Shown one piece after another: positions 45,803 to 60,054 of a stretch of DNA of 64,000 nucleotides. The stretch comes from Arabidopsis thaliana (lineage: Eukaryota; Streptophyta; Magnoliopsida; Brassicales; Brassicaceae): NCBI RefSeq assembly GCF_000001735.4, contig NC_003074.8, forward strand, positions 124,101 to 188,100, written 5' to 3'. The notes under the pieces are model-generated. The model saw only the letters and a list, made by a program, of their open reading frames with translations, did no database searches and had not been told where the DNA came from. How positions within the stretch are numbered: position 1 is the first letter of the stretch; each line of letters starts with the position of its first letter. The position numbers and the translations under genes were made by a program.

Positions 45803-47279
45803 TCATGAACCCGCAACAAGACCCTCTCGAGCCACACCTGCGACATTGGTGACACGTATCACAGCCTGTGCACTAAGAGGTGAGAGGTTTGATTGGCAGA
45901 AGATTTGCCAAGTGACTGGCTCTGGATGCTCCTCCTTCGGTTCGACATTAGTAGTTTTCTTGTACACTGTCTGAAGTTCCAGTAAGACTGCCCGTGCAGC
46001 CTCCCGAGATTCTGGGAGTTGGTCACTGAGCTGAGACGATGCTGCTTGGACTAGTTTCTCAATTCCATATTCTCTAATGCCTTCAATGCCCTAATGATTA
46101 CACAGCCAAAGAAAGGTGATGTTGGTGGGAACATGGACTGGATCCAAATTGGTTGTCATGGTGATGACATGACAAATCCAAAACAAAAGAACAAGACTGG
46201 TTTTATGATATCGAGTGCAGTTTGATTTACCAGTCGGGGAACACATCGGGAGAAGCACGTGGATGCTTTTGCGCGGATCCGAGGATTCCTATTCTTGAGA
46301 AAAGGTTGAAGCTTTGGCAACAGCAAGGCAGGAGAAACATGTGCAGTCATTGCTACTAATGCTTTTTCTGCTGCTTCACAAACAAATCGCTTGTCTTGGG
46401 AAGATTTAAGGAGGAGTTGAGTAAGCTGTAAGAAGGGAATTCGGAGTTACTGTTATAAGAACACACAAATGTCCGCTATTTGAGGAGAATTCCAAGAGTA
46501 TCTGCAAAAGATGATTTACCAAGAGATCCAATTGATCGATTGTATGGTCATTATATGAGCTGAAGATGTCAGCAGATGTCATACATGCGGTTTTACTTAC
46601 AGCACTTCTTGGGTTCTTCAGTGATTTCACGATAAACAGGATCACTTTCTCCCTGTAAGAGCTGACAGCGTGAGACTAGAAAATTCTCTCGACGTGTAAC
46701 TCGCTCTACTAAAACTGATCATAATCACGAGTAGAAAGAAAATGACTTACAGCATATGCAGCATTTCTTCCTTGTGGAATATGGAAAGACGACGAATGGT
46801 ATTAAGAGCATCACAGACCAAAACCCAATCCTTGGAGTCTAGCTCGGTTACAAGTGACTGGAATAATAAAGAAAGCAGTTCCAGAATGGTATTAGGTAAA
46901 CAACTTACTTCCAATGTCCAAATTCTAAACAGATGAATATAATTGCAAATTTGCAAGGCAGCATTACAAATGAGAATTCACAGTAAAGCATAGGATACTA
47001 GCAGGAAAAAACAATTGATACCTTGAGAACTGCATCAACTTGGGTTACATTGTTCAAGTCTTTGGATTCTATATACTCAATTTCTACGATAACTCTCTCT
47101 GCCTCAGGTTTCTCAATCTCATCGCCTTTAGGATGATTGTGATCAAAGGGGACAGAGTTTTGTGGTGGTTTATCTTCAGCTGTTCCATTCATTTTGCCAA
47201 CCAAAAGCTTTGTTTTATAGTCGATATTCCTCTCAGAGACAGGAAGATTCTTCAAATCTTTTAAAGCCTTGGCAGCCAT
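45803..47279 (-). CDS. ARM/HEAT-repeat protein, TOG-like
   Basis: Five exons (47022-47279, 46751-46857, 46520-46652, 46231-46425, 45803-46090) give 326 residues in frame. An N-terminal, charged stretch of about 85 residues precedes HEAT/ARM-type helices: TELDSKDWVLVCDALNTIRRL, EKVILFIVKSLKNPRSAVSKTAC, then LLLPKLQPFLKNRNPRIRAKAS. This resembles TOG/CLASP domains that bind tubulin, so a microtubule-related role is possible but not shown. The sequence just upstream of the ATG is a 3' splice site; a donor near 47752 suggests a leader intron of about 465 bp. It is divergent from MBD9. Confidence 0.85.
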
Positions 47280-49215
47280 GCGTACCTGAAAAGTAACAAA
47301 GAAGACGCCATTATAAGTACAAACAACATAAGTTTAGCATCTGCGATTACAAAACCAAAGATAAGATTATAGATGAATTTTCGACCTCTAGCTTAGTATT
47401 AAGTATTCCCAATGAAACCCTTTCAAAGTAGAAATGGTAAGATAAACACATTACTATGAGAGTTCAACAGCAATAACATTAAAGAGCAGAGATCTATCTA
47501 CATTCCCAAATCTTATTTCAAACAATTACGAAATTTACTCAAAACAAAAGCAAAAAACCTCGATCCCACTCAAGGACTCTAAAAAGTTCAAACAAATCCT
47601 CGCAGTCCGAAATCTAACTCCGGCGCCGTAAACTACTGCAACCGCGAAAGATCGAAAACGCAGAAGAATAGAAAAAGTAGCGGCGAGTCAAGCGGTATCG
47701 ATGACTACTAACTTGAAGAGTAAATAGTGAAGATTATTTGACTCGCGTACCTCTATAAATTCGAAATGCCAGAGAAAATTCAGGGAGAGAAAGAGTCGAT
47801 GAAGACGACGAAATTGATTTCCGGCCAACAGTTCGCAACTCGTAGTAGAGTCGTCGTAGTCATACTCGTTTACACCGACGTCGTTTTATGGATCCAACGG
47901 AGGGGACCCATTTGTACGGCATATCTTGGGCGAAATTAATGTTTTTCTTTTCCTTCTCTCTGATACACTTTGGTTGGTTATTGTAAATTCCTCAAATACC
48001 CTCGGACTAGATATGCATTTTTATTTTTATTTAGATATGGAATTGGTATATACATATTTTTTAATACGTAAAAACTTGGATTGGTGTGGAAATATTTTAT
48101 TTTCTACTAAACGAAATAAATTGAACGTATAAAGTACATCACATGTTACATGCACTGATGCACATGAGGAGTGCAAATTTGAAAATATAAGATAAGAAAC
48201 ATGTTGCAAAGCTGCCACCCACCGTATCCAATTGCTACTATTTGTATCAATCAGTTACAAACTGAAAACCAAAAATGAAATGACTAGAACAAATAATGTT
48301 AAAATGCACATTGAAATAGTTAACAAGGAAAGCATACATTGATCGATAAAACGAATCCACCACGTTCCAAAATATTTTGTCGCAGATGTTGCAGACTTGT
48401 AGCTAAGTTGGGCCGGTAGATGTAGGTGACAAGTGTTTACAAATCTGTTAACTGTCGCTGTGTTCCTCCTACTTTTGATTTTGTGTTACACTATTCAAAA
48501 GTTGGTCGACTCTTTTAATCGGTTGATTAGACTAGTACTTAGTAAAATTTGTTGTTAAAACTTAAAAGGGAGAAGAAGAAGAAGAATACTGCTTTAATTC
48601 TTAATTAATTTTTTTTTAAAATTAGTAGTATCATTAACGTGTTTATTACACCTTCCTCGAGTTACTTTCCTCGTGATGCCAATGGTTTTTTTAATTCTTT
48701 ACCTTTTCTTCTGACACAGAGTCACATATTTGACTACGGAGGAGATCTATTGCTTCCTAGTTCCTACTTATCTTTATCGCGTTGTACCAACATCAATATA
48801 AAAGCAACATCTTACTTTATAAACTTCCGTAAATTTGATAACAAGTACAATCAAGTTTAAATTTTTCTAAAGTTAACATAAATTTAGCATCATACAATAA
48901 TTAACATTTTTTTTAGGTTAAACTTTTGGTGCGTTACGTGAGTAGCAGCATCTTCGAAAATATGTTTAGTAGTAGTAGTGATAGGAATTAGGAAAAGGCA
49001 CACACAAAAAAGAAAAAAAAAGGGTAAAAGGATTCATTCACGTTTTTTTGTTTTCTCTCTCCAAACAGAACTTCGGGAAAAGTGGACAAAAAAAAAGAAA
49101 AAAATTTAATAAGAAAACCTCTTTTTCTCGCAATTTGGTTTTGTTTTCAATCTTCTTCTTCTTCTTCTTCGTCTTCAATGCAAACAATGCTCGATTCCAT
49201 TAACCTAATCGAATA
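47280..49215. other. Divergent region between the ARM-type gene and MBD9
   Basis: The left part is the inferred leader intron and exon of the ARM-type gene (to about 47850). Next comes about 1.1 kb of AT-rich DNA and then the MBD9 leader with a (CTT)n-like tract at about 49150-49170. No gene is supported in between. Confidence 0.5.
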
Positions 49216-52200
49216 ATGGAACCCACTGATTCTACTAACGAGCAACTCGGAGACACTAAGACCGCCGCTGTCAAGGAAGAGAGTCGCTCCTTTCTCGGCA
49301 TCGATCTCAACGAAATCCCTACCGGCGCTACTCTCGGCGGTGGTTGCACCGCTGGTCAGGATGACGACGGCGAATATGAACCTGTTGAAGTTGTTAGGTC
49401 AATTCACGATAACCCGGACCCAGCCCCTGGAGCCCCTGCCGAGGTTCCTGAACCGGATCGGGATGCTTCGTGCGGCGCGTGTGGAAGACCTGAGTCTATA
49501 GAGCTCGTTGTAGTCTGCGATGCCTGTGAGCGAGGCTTTCATATGTCTTGTGTCAACGATGGAGTTGAGGCGGCTCCTTCCGCCGATTGGATGTGCAGCG
49601 ACTGTCGTACTGGCGGCGAGAGGAGCAAACTGTGGCCGTTGGGGGTTAAGTCCAAGCTCATTCTGGACATGAACGCCTCGCCGCCCAGTGATGCTGAGGG
49701 ATACGGAGCTGAGGAGACGTCTGATTCGAGGTACGTTCCCCTGCTTCTGGTATTCGACGATGCGTTAGGGTTTTATAAGAATTGAATTTGGGTTGAGATC
49801 GAGAACATAGTTGCAAGACTTGGTTAAGCTGTCTTTACATGTATTGCGAGTAATGTGTTCGATTTTAAAGCGATAAACTATTGAAGATTAAGCTGGACTA
49901 GGATTTGGTGTTGTTGAATTTAAGTTTCAGTATAAGTTGAGCGTTCTGTGCTACCGTTCGTTGGAGTTTTTAAGGGGCCTTTGATCTTCTCTTATGAATT
50001 ACTTATACATACGATATATTTTCAATCAGTTGTTTAGACTTTATTTGATTGGACTTGTCTGGCCTTATATAACATGAGTATGTCTGAGAAAACACATAGC
50101 CGAAATTGTAAAGCACTGATGGATCATGTGGTTGCTTGTTTCTTCTTCTCCAGAAAGCATATGCTCGCCAGCAGCTCTTGCATTGGAAACTCTTTTGATT
50201 ATGCAATGATGCATTCAAGCTTCTCAAGTCTCGGTAGAGGACATGCTAGTCTCGAAGCTTCAGGGTTAATGTCTCGTAATACTAAAATGAGTATGGATGC
50301 ATTGGGTTCACATAATCTAGGTTTTGGATTCCCATTAAACTTGAACAATAGTAGTTTGCCCATGAGATTTCCATCCTTGGATCCAAGTGAGTTGTTTCTG
50401 CAAAATCTCAGGCATTTCATATCTGAAAGGCATGGAGTATTGGAAGATGGCTGGCGTGTCGAATTCAGACAACCTTTAAATGGTTATCAGTTATGTGCAG
50501 TGTATTGTGCTCCGAATGGAAAAACATTTAGTTCAATACAAGAAGTTGCTTGTTATCTGGGCTTGGCAATTAATGGTAACTACAGCTGTATGGATGCTGA
50601 AATCAGGAATGAGAATTCTCTTCTTCAAGAAAGATTGCATACGCCCAAGAGAAGAAAGACATCAAGATGGCCAAACAATGGTTTCCCTGAGCAAAAGGGT
50701 AGTTCAGTGAGTGCTCAACTCAGGCGTTTTCCATTCAATGGTCAGACCATGTCTCCTTTCGCCGTTAAATCTGGTACTCATTTTCAGGCTGGTGGTTCTC
50801 TTAGCTCTGGAAATAATGGATGCGGTTGTGAGGAAGCTAAGGTAAGCGTAAAATTGAAATCTCTCCTGATTGATTGTTTTTTCCAATATTTTTGTAATTC
50901 TTACCCTCATGTTTGTGTATTTGATTTTCAGAATGGATGTCCGATGCAGTTTGAAGATTTCTTTGTTCTGTCGCTTGGACGAATTGACATAAGACAGTCT
51001 TACCATAATGTCAACGTGATTTATCCAATAGGATATAAGTCCTGCTGGCATGACAAGATCACGGGGTCACTATTTACATGTGAAGTATCTGATGGCAATT
51101 CTGGTCCCATTTTCAAGGTTACACGGTCACCATGCTCGAAATCATTTATTCCAGCTGGATCAACTGTCTTCTCCTGCCCAAAGATTGATGAAATGGTGGA
51201 ACAGAACAGTGACAAACTTAGTAATCGTAGAGATAGTACTCAAGAGCGTGATGATGACGCTAGTGTTGAGATCCTTCTTTCGGAACACTGCCCACCTCTT
51301 GGAGATGATATATTGTCTTGTTTACGTGAGAAGAGTTTCTCCAAGACAGTCAATTCCCTGCGCTCAGAGGTTGATTCTTCTCGAGTAGATTTTGATAAAA
51401 ATTTATCCTATGATCAGGACCATGGGGTTGAAATTGGTGACATTGTTGTGGAAGAAGATTCATTGTCTGATGCATGGAAAAAAGTGTCTCAAAAACTTGT
51501 TGATGCATGTTCAATTGTACTGAAGCAGAAGGGTACCCTGAATTTCCTATGTAAGCATGTTGACAGAGAAACAAGTGAAATCAACTGGGATACCATGAAT
51601 GAGAAAGACAATGTAATTTTATCGTTGTCAAAATTTTGCTGTTCGTTGGCTCCTTGCAGTGTCACGTGTGGTGAAAAGGATAAAAGCGAATTTGCAGCAG
51701 TAGTTGATGCTTTGTCAAGGTGGCTCGATCAAAACAGATTTGGACTTGATGCAGATTTTGTACAGGAAATGATTGAACATATGCCTGGTGCCGAATCATG
51801 TACGAATTATAGGACTCTGAAGAGTAGAAGTTCTTCTTCTGTTCCTATAACTGTAGCGGAAGGAGCGCTAGTGGTCAAACCAAAAGGTGGGGAAAATGTC
51901 AAGGACGAAGTTTTCGGTGAGATTTCTCGGAAAGCCAAGAAGCCTAAACTAAATGGTGGTCATGGTGTCAGAAATCTACACCCTCCTCCTGGGAGGCCAA
52001 TGTGTTTGAGGCTCCCTCCTGGGCTTGTTGGTGACTTCCTTCAGGTACGGATATACGTTTTCCTTATATGGTAATCTACAACCTACCCCTCCATTCACTA
52101 AGTCATGCCGCACATATATGATAGTCATTTTTTATGCTTGCCTAATTAGGTATCTGAAGTGTTCTGGCGTTTCCATGAAATTTTGGGTTTTGAAGAGGCT

Positions 52201-55200
52201 TTCTCACCTGAAAACCTTGAACAGGAGCTTATCAATCCAGTGTTTGATGGTTTGTTTCTTGATAAACCTGGGAAAGATGATAAGAGAAGTGAGATTAACT
52301 TTACTGATAAGGATTCTACAGCTACTAAACTTTTTTCTTTGTTCGATGAATCTCGCCAACCTTTTCCTGCAAAAAATACCTCTGCTTCTGAACTAAAGGA
52401 GAAAAAGGCAGGGGATTCTTCTGATTTTAAGATTTCAGATTCCTCTCGTGGGTCGTGTGTGGGTGCACTTCTAACAAGGGCTCACATTTCGCTTCTGCAA
52501 GTGCTAATATGTGAGCTGCAATCCAAGGTAGCTGCATTTGTTGATCCAAACTTTGATTCTGGCGAATCGAGATCCAGACGAGGACGAAAAAAGGATGACA
52601 GTACACTTTCTGCTAAAAGAAATAAGCTGCATATGCTTCCTGTTAATGAGTTCACTTGGCCTGAATTGGCCCGTAGGTACATCTTGTCTCTTTTATCCAT
52701 GGATGGGAACCTCGAATCAGCAGAGATTGCTGCACGTGAAAGTGGTAAGGTATTCCGTTGCTTACAAGGGGATGGTGGTTTGCTTTGCGGCTCGCTTACA
52801 GGAGTGGCTGGGATGGAAGCAGATTCAATGGTATGTTTTTGTTAGTTTTCTGATTATTTCCTGGATTATATATCTTGCTTGTATTACTGGATGATGGGAT
52901 CACAAATTCAGTTTCACTTTTGGAAACGCCGCCTATGTGCTATTTTTCTTTTCTCTTCAAATGTTCTAAAGCTTATTTGAAGCTATGTTCCACTTGTAGG
53001 TCACTCTAGAGTAATTGACCTTTCTTTCTCTTCTTGGATCTTGTTAGATGTATTTTGACATTTAGAGGCTGTTTATCTTGATATCTTGAAGGCCCTCTTA
53101 TATTTATACTGACTGGAAAATTGGGTTACTTTGTGTTTCAAATGAGTTCATGAGCTACCTCCACTGAAAGAGAATGATCGTTGGATTTACGTGTTTATAT
53201 TAACTCTTTATCTTCAGTTACTTGCAGAGGCTATTAAGAAAATATCTGGTTCGTTGACAAGCGAAAATGATGTTCTTTCTGTGGAAGATGATGATTCCGA
53301 TGGCCTTGATGCTACTGAGACAAACACTTGCAGTGGTGATATTCCAGAGTGGGCTCAGGTTTTGGAACCTGTGAAAAAGCTTCCAACAAATGTTGGGACT
53401 AGAATCAGAAAGTGTGTCTATGAAGCTTTAGAGAGAAATCCACCAGAGTGGGCAAAGAAGATATTGGAGCATTCTATCAGTAAAGAAATATATAAAGGCA
53501 ATGCATCAGGACCAACAAAGGTTCAAAATCTCTGAAACCAATTCTCTTCCCTCCTGAAATACTGTACTTGCAATTTTAAAGTATTTCTTGTTTTCTCAAA
53601 TTCACTTTGTTTTTCTGTCTCTTGTTCTTGCGGTGATGTAATCTCAGTCTGATGATGCATGCTACTTTCTTAGACTCACATTAATTCTGAGATTAGTTAT
53701 TTCCCTCTTACTGGACACAGAAAGCTGTCCTCTCATTGCTAGCGGATATTCGAGGTGGAGACTTGGTGCAGAGGTCTATTAAAGGAACCAAAAAGCGGAC
53801 ATATATAAGTGTATCTGATGTCATTATGAAGAAATGCCGTGCTGTATTGCGTGGTGTTGCAGCTGCAGACGAGGATAAAGTCCTTTGCACTTTACTGGGA
53901 AGAAAGTTACTGAATTCCAGTGATAATGATGATGACGGGCTCCTGGGATCACCTGCAATGGTTTCGCGTCCCTTAGACTTCAGAACTATTGATTTGAGGT
54001 TGGCTGCTGGTGCGTATGACGGATCAACTGAAGCTTTTCTTGAAGATGTTCTTGAGGTTGGATTTTCCCTCTTATGTCTGATTTTTCTTTGTGCAATTGA
54101 TGGTATGATGCTTTTTGTGCGATTTAACAATTAGTTTCTGAATGCTTATACTAAAACTGCTATTCATTTTGGGCATTTCATGTTTCTGCTGTTAGTTTAA
54201 CACTGCTGGTTTAGATGCGTAAGTGTAAAGTATCACAAGAGCCAGATTTATATTAGGAATACTTTTACTTTCTCTTTATGTCATAGAAGTATCAGGTTAA
54301 ACGGTTGAACGCCAGAATTTTTGCTGGCTCATTTGATAACTTTAGATTTGAATGCATGCAACTTGATTTTTTATAGATGACATGCTAAATATAACTTTCT
54401 AATTTGCAGCTGTGGAGTAGTATACGTGTTATGTATGCAGATCAGCCCGATTGTGTGGACCTGGTTGCAACATTGTCTGAAAAATTCAAGTCGTTATACG
54501 AGGCTGAGGTTTGTCTTCTCTCTCCTTTTTCTGCTATGCTCTGCACAATAGATATATTCATTACTTAGTAGCATCTTGAAGTGGAGACAGTCGTTTATAT
54601 TTTGGCACTTTTGTGAAATAAATGTGTTAAGATTTATCATTTCTGAAAGTTATAGGCCGATCAAAGAAGCATCTGGAGATGCCCATTAATGCTATATGCT
54701 ATGCTTTAGAAGGGTTCTTCCTTTTGTCTGCGTGTATGATTTTCATTGTGTTCGCCTTTCAGAAATTGTATGCATGGTCTCCTTTTTCTATGAGAATAGT
54801 TGCAGTATCGGGGTGCTATTATTTTCTCAAGTTTCAAGCCTTTATTTATTTGCTGGTATAGGTTGTACCACTTGTTCAGAAACTTAAGGACTACAGGAAA
54901 TTGGAATGCCTAAGTGCAGAGATGAAGAAGGAAATTAAGGACATAGTTGTTTCAGTAAATAAGCTTCCCAAGGCCCCGTGGGATGAGGGGGTATGTAAAG
55001 TATGTGGCGTTGACAAAGATGATGACAGTGTTCTCTTGTGTGATACATGCGATGCTGAGTATCACACATATTGTTTAAATCCACCTCTTATTAGAATTCC
55101 TGATGGAAATTGGTATTGTCCATCTTGTGTCATTGCCAAGCGCATGGCTCAAGAGGCTTTGGAATCTTACAAACTAGTTAGGCGGCGGAAAGGTAGAAAG

Positions 55201-57938
55201 TATCAGGGGGAACTCACCCGAGCTTCTATGGAACTGACTGCTCACCTGGCAGATGTGATGGAAGAAAAGGACTACTGGGAGTTTAGTGCTGAGGAGGTCA
55301 GTTTTGAAACTTGTCTCCCATTTTTTGCTCATTCATTCGAAATGTGTCAACTTTTCATTCCCAACATGATTTTATTTCGTGGTGATTACTTGTGCAAGTG
55401 ATCCCTTTACCTATAAATTCTTACAATCTTTTGGTGCTGTTTCCATTGGTATTATGGTTGAATTTTTCCCTATTCTGATGCAGAGAATCTTGCTGCTTAA
55501 GCTTCTATGCGATGAACTGCTTAGTTCATCTCTTGTCCATCAACACCTTGAGCAGTGTGCCGAAGCAATAATTGAAATGCAGCAGAAGTTACGCTCTCTT
55601 TCCTCAGAATGGAAAAACGCAAAAATGCGGCAAGAATTCCTGACGGCTAAACTGGCAAAGGTTGAACCGAGTATTCTGAAGGAAGTGGGCGAACCACATA
55701 ATTCAAGCTACTTTGCAGACCAAATGGGATGTGATCCACAACCACAGGAGGGCGTTGGAGACGGAGTTACTCGTGATGATGAGACTTCCTCTACTGCATA
55801 TCTTAACAAGAATCAAGGTAAATCTCCACTTGAAACCGATACTCAACCCGGAGAGTCGCATGTTAATTTCGGTGAGAGCAAAATTTCCTCCCCGGAAACA
55901 ATATCATCCCCTGGGAGGCATGAGCTACCTATAGCAGATACCTCTCCTCTTGTAACAGATAATCTGCCTGAAAAAGATACCTCGGAGACCTTGCTTAAGT
56001 CAGTTGGAAGGAATCATGAAACACATTCACCAAATTCCAATGCAGTAGAATTGCCGACAGCTCATGATGCATCTTCTCAGGCTTCCCAAGAGTTGCAGGC
56101 TTGTCAGCAGGATTTGAGTGCCACTAGTAATGAAATTCAGAATCTTCAGCAATCAATTAGAAGCATAGAATCACAGCTTCTAAAGCAATCTATACGGAGA
56201 GATTTTCTGGGAACCGATGCTAGTGGTCGGTTATATTGGGGTTGCTGCTTCCCAGATGAAAATCCTCGTATATTGGTTGATGGAAGCATATCTTTGCAGA
56301 AACCTGTTCAAGCCGATTTGATAGGTTCAAAAGTCCCCTCTCCGTTTCTCCATACCGTTGACCATGGAAGACTAAGGCTTTCACCCTGGACGTATTATGA
56401 AACTGAAACCGAGATCAGTGAGCTTGTCCAATGGCTTCATGATGATGATCTGAAAGAAAGAGACCTGAGAGAGTCTATTTTGTGGTGGAAAAGGTTACGA
56501 TATGGAGACGTTCAAAAGGAAAAGAAACAAGCTCAGAATTTATCTGCTCCGGTATTTGCTACGGGTCTTGAGACCAAGGCTGCCATGTCAATGGAGAAGA
56601 GATATGGTCCATGCATCAAACTGGAGATGGAAACCTTAAAAAAACGGGGGAAGAAGACAAAGGTTGCAGAGCGAGAGAAATTGTGTAGATGCGAATGCTT
56701 GGAATCCATTTTGCCATCTATGATTCACTGCCTCATATGCCATAAAACATTCGCAAGTGATGATGAGTTTGAGGATCACACTGAGAGTAAGTGTATTCCT
56801 TATTCATTAGCAACTGAAGAAGGCAAGGACATCTCTGATTCTTCAAAAGCCAAAGAAAGTCTGAAATCCGATTATCTTAATGTAAAGTCTAGTGCCGGCA
56901 AAGATGTAGCTGAAATATCCAATGTTTCTGAACTTGATTCTGGGTTGATAAGATATCAAGAAGAAGAATCTATTTCCCCATACCATTTTGAGGAGATCTG
57001 TTCCAAGTTTGTGACAAAGGATTGCAACAGAGATTTGGTTAAAGAGATCGGTCTGATCAGTTCAAATGGCATTCCAACATTTCTTCCATCGTCATCTACT
57101 CATCTTAACGACTCCGTGCTCATCTCTGCCAAATCCAATAAGCCAGATGGTGGTGATTCAGGGGATCAGGTCATTTTTGCTGGTCCTGAAACCAATGTTG
57201 AAGGCTTAAATTCTGAATCTAACATGTCATTCGATAGATCTGTCACAGACAGTCACGGGGGTCCACTGGATAAACCAAGTGGACTGGGTTTTGGCTTCTC
57301 AGAGCAAAAGAATAAGAAATCTTCAGGTAGTGGGTTGAAAAGCTGCTGTGTGGTTCCACAGGCTGCTTTGAAACGAGTAACTGGCAAAGCTTTGCCGGGT
57401 TTCAGGTTCCTGAAAACCAACTTGCTTGATATGGATGTAGCACTGCCTGAAGAAGCTTTAAGACCATCGAAATCACATCCAAACCGTAGAAGAGCTTGGC
57501 GTGTATTTGTTAAATCGTCGCAAAGTATATACGAGGTTTGTTTTAATCCTTAACCTTTTCTGCTCTCTATCTATAGAAACAGATAACAAGCTGTTTTTCT
57601 AATATCTACGCTTTTCGTATTTATTTCAGTTGGTTCAGGCAACAATTGTGGTAGAAGATATGATTAAGACAGAGTACTTGAAAAATGAATGGTGGTACTG
57701 GTCTTCTCTTTCAGCGGCTGCTAAAATCTCGACTCTCTCAGCGTTATCCGTCCGTATCTTCTCCCTCGACGCTGCTATCATTTATGATAAACCCATAACT
57801 CCATCAAATCCTATCGATGAAACAAAGCCGATCATCAGCTTACCGGACCAAAAGTCACAGCCGGTTTCGGATTCTCAAGAAAGAAGCAGCAGAGTTAGAA
57901 GATCTGGCAAGAAAAGGAAAGAACCCGAGGGATCCTAG
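49216..57938 (+). CDS. MBD9: MBD9, multi-domain chromatin reader
   Basis: A large nuclear protein that, in Arabidopsis, affects flowering time and shoot branching and guides the SWR1 complex to deposit H2A.Z (known). Ten exons: 49216-49730, 50154-50841, 50932-52044, 52150-52830, 53218-53520, 53721-54056, 54410-54508, 54862-55296, 55484-57535 and 57630-57938. They give 2176 residues. Domain order: PHD finger 1 (86-130), methyl-CpG-binding-type domain (about 255-315), FYRN (about 405-465), and a divergent bromodomain region (about 1140-1255). PHD finger 2 (1289-1335, CKVCGVDKDDDSVLLCDTCD) follows. The large ninth exon (684 residues) contains a WHIM-like stretch (about residues 1630-1700) and a C2H2-like segment (CLICHKTFASDDEFEDH). 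The terminal exon is Lys/Arg-rich. Confidence 0.95.
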
Positions 57939-58547
57939 TTAATTATTAAACCCACGGGAAAAAGAAAACCTCGTGAGCCCAGCCAGGGAGAATGTGAACC
58001 GGAAATATGGATTTATTATTCCGGTATAGTCAAAAGTGGAGCCAATGTGTATGTGGTAGATATAGGCAATGTTTCAATCTATCTGGAACCGGACCTGTAA
58101 GTTCCGGATGTTGAGATCCGTTTTGGTGGTTCATCATCATAAGAGGCCTAAGTCCTGTTTAGATCTTTTTCTTGGAATGGAGGTTCAACAGGTGGATGAG
58201 CCAAGGAAAGTATGTGTACACATATATGTAGAAGACTAACTAGTGTGGAATTAATTAGTATCAAAGTCGCTTTTTAGACATTAGCTGATGTTAGAACGGA
58301 AACTTCAATTATTCTTTATAATCTCTCTCTTTCTCTCTAGAGAGGCTTTCTGAAGAAGATCAATCTTTTTAACTTCAAATCAGAACACTGCATTGACTTG
58401 ATTTCATAAAAGCATATAATGCAACTGATAAAAATACCGTTGAACAGCGGAATTATTCCACGAGTCAACAATTATCGTCAACATGGAAACAACAAGAAGA
58501 TGACTCTTGAACTTAAATAAACACACATTTATTATCAGAGTGGTTTT
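57939..58547. other. Convergent 3' flanks of MBD9 and HAT5
   Basis: The two 3' UTRs share 609 bp. No other feature seen beyond a CT-rich tract near 58325. Confidence 0.55.
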
Positions 58548-59934
58548 CTAAGGCCATCCCCAGAAAGCCAATGATTCACCGTGATGATCGTGCGACGGTG
58601 AAGTGGTGGGCACAAAGACGTCGGCGAAACAGCTCCGGTCATTGTCATGATCACTGGCGTTGCTGTTGTCTTGGATGGGTACGATGCTTGGGAAGTAAGA
58701 GTCACAGCTGTCTAGTAGTTGAGGTGCGTCGTCGTCTAGTACCGCGCTCCCAACGCTCCCTGAACTTAACCGGTCCTCGGTTTTGATTGCTGCCGCATTA
58801 ATGTAAACCGGATCAAGTTGGTTTGGTTCGGGCACTTGACCAGGTGGTTCATTAGCTGTCTCTTGTTTGCCCTGAAGCTTTTCGGTCAGGGAAGTAACCT
58901 GTCGGGTTGGAAAGATTCTAACTTTAATCACAACGGTCAACACAAGCAACCTCCTCCCATAAAAAGATAATTAAACTCGTTGATTGATTTGATTCCCCAA
59001 TTTTCTTTCTTTTTCTAGTCTCTCCTCTAATTTATATATATATGATGATGGATTCTCTCTATCAGCTTGTGTTGAAAAATAGGAAAAGCATATTCTCTTT
59101 TCACTTGATGCTTTTTTTATTTTTCTCCTTTGGACCAATTAAGGTAAATCATTCAATTTGTAATCTTGTTGAGATAAATAATAGTCCCATGTATAAGTAC
59201 CTCGGATCTGAGCTTATCGTTGTCCATGACGATGGAGTCGTAGTTAGAAAGAAGTTGGTCGTAAGTGGACTTGAGAAGATCGTAGTCTCTCTCAAGCTGT
59301 TTTGTTTTCCAACGAGCTCGGCGATTCTGAAACCAGACAGCCACTTGCCTTGGCTGTAGACCAAGCTTCTTGGCAAGCTGAGTCTTGCGTTCAGGCTCTA
59401 GCTTGTTCTCTGTCTCGAAGCTTTTCTCCAGCAGATGCACCTTTTACCATAATATAATGAGAATCTATCAAACTTGTTTTTGAATAGTGGATCGTTAATT
59501 ATTATTGTGGATAGTGAGAGAATCTACTTGTTCGGTAGTGAGGCGACGCTTCTTTTCAGGCAACTGGTCGTCGTAAAAGTCATCGTCGTAGAGATCCTCA
59601 GGGGAGCTAAAGAAGGGCCTTCGCTTCGAAGTTTCCTCCATGTTCATCATCGATCTTGCTCCTCCTCCTTCACAAATTCAAACGAACAACTGCTGTCAAT
59701 AATCGAATGAGGTATTCATATTCAAATTGGTTCTCATGTGTGTGTATGTGTGTTCCTAACGTTTTATACACAAAAACAGGGGAAATTCACCGAAAAGTAA
59801 TGTGTTCCAAGATGATGAAATAAGATTAAGAGAGTGAGAAAAGAACCTTGGACGACGGGATTGAGATTCCCAAGGAAGAACATGCTGTTGCCGTGTGAAG
59901 CAGATGGATCGAAGAAAAACGAATTGGATTCCAT
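58548..59934 (-). CDS. HAT5: HD-Zip I transcription factor ATHB-1/HAT5
   Basis: A class I homeodomain-leucine zipper activator that binds CAAT(A/T)ATTG as a dimer; linked to leaf development and hypocotyl growth. Four exons (59847-59934, 59528-59667, 59201-59440, 58548-58898) give 272 residues. The homeodomain is at about 67-126 with the [15 protein letters not shown] recognition helix. The adjacent leucine zipper (about 127-162) shows Leu at regular spacing. N- and C-terminal parts are acidic, and the protein ends in the aromatic AFWGWP motif that class I proteins use to contact the transcription machinery. Its leader carries a 29-codon upstream ORF. Confidence 0.97.
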
Positions 59935-60054
59935 TTTTGATCAACAGAAATAAAACAACAACTACTTCTGAGTTCTGAGAAAGAGGAAACAGAGAGAAAG
60001 AGGAAGCAGAGATAGCGAGAAGATGATTAAAAAGATGGGAAGAAGTAGGAAGGA

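Noticed and set aside
53708..54130. 140-codon minus-strand frame opposite MBD9 exon 6
   Set aside because: Antisense shadow of a confirmed exon; no domain.
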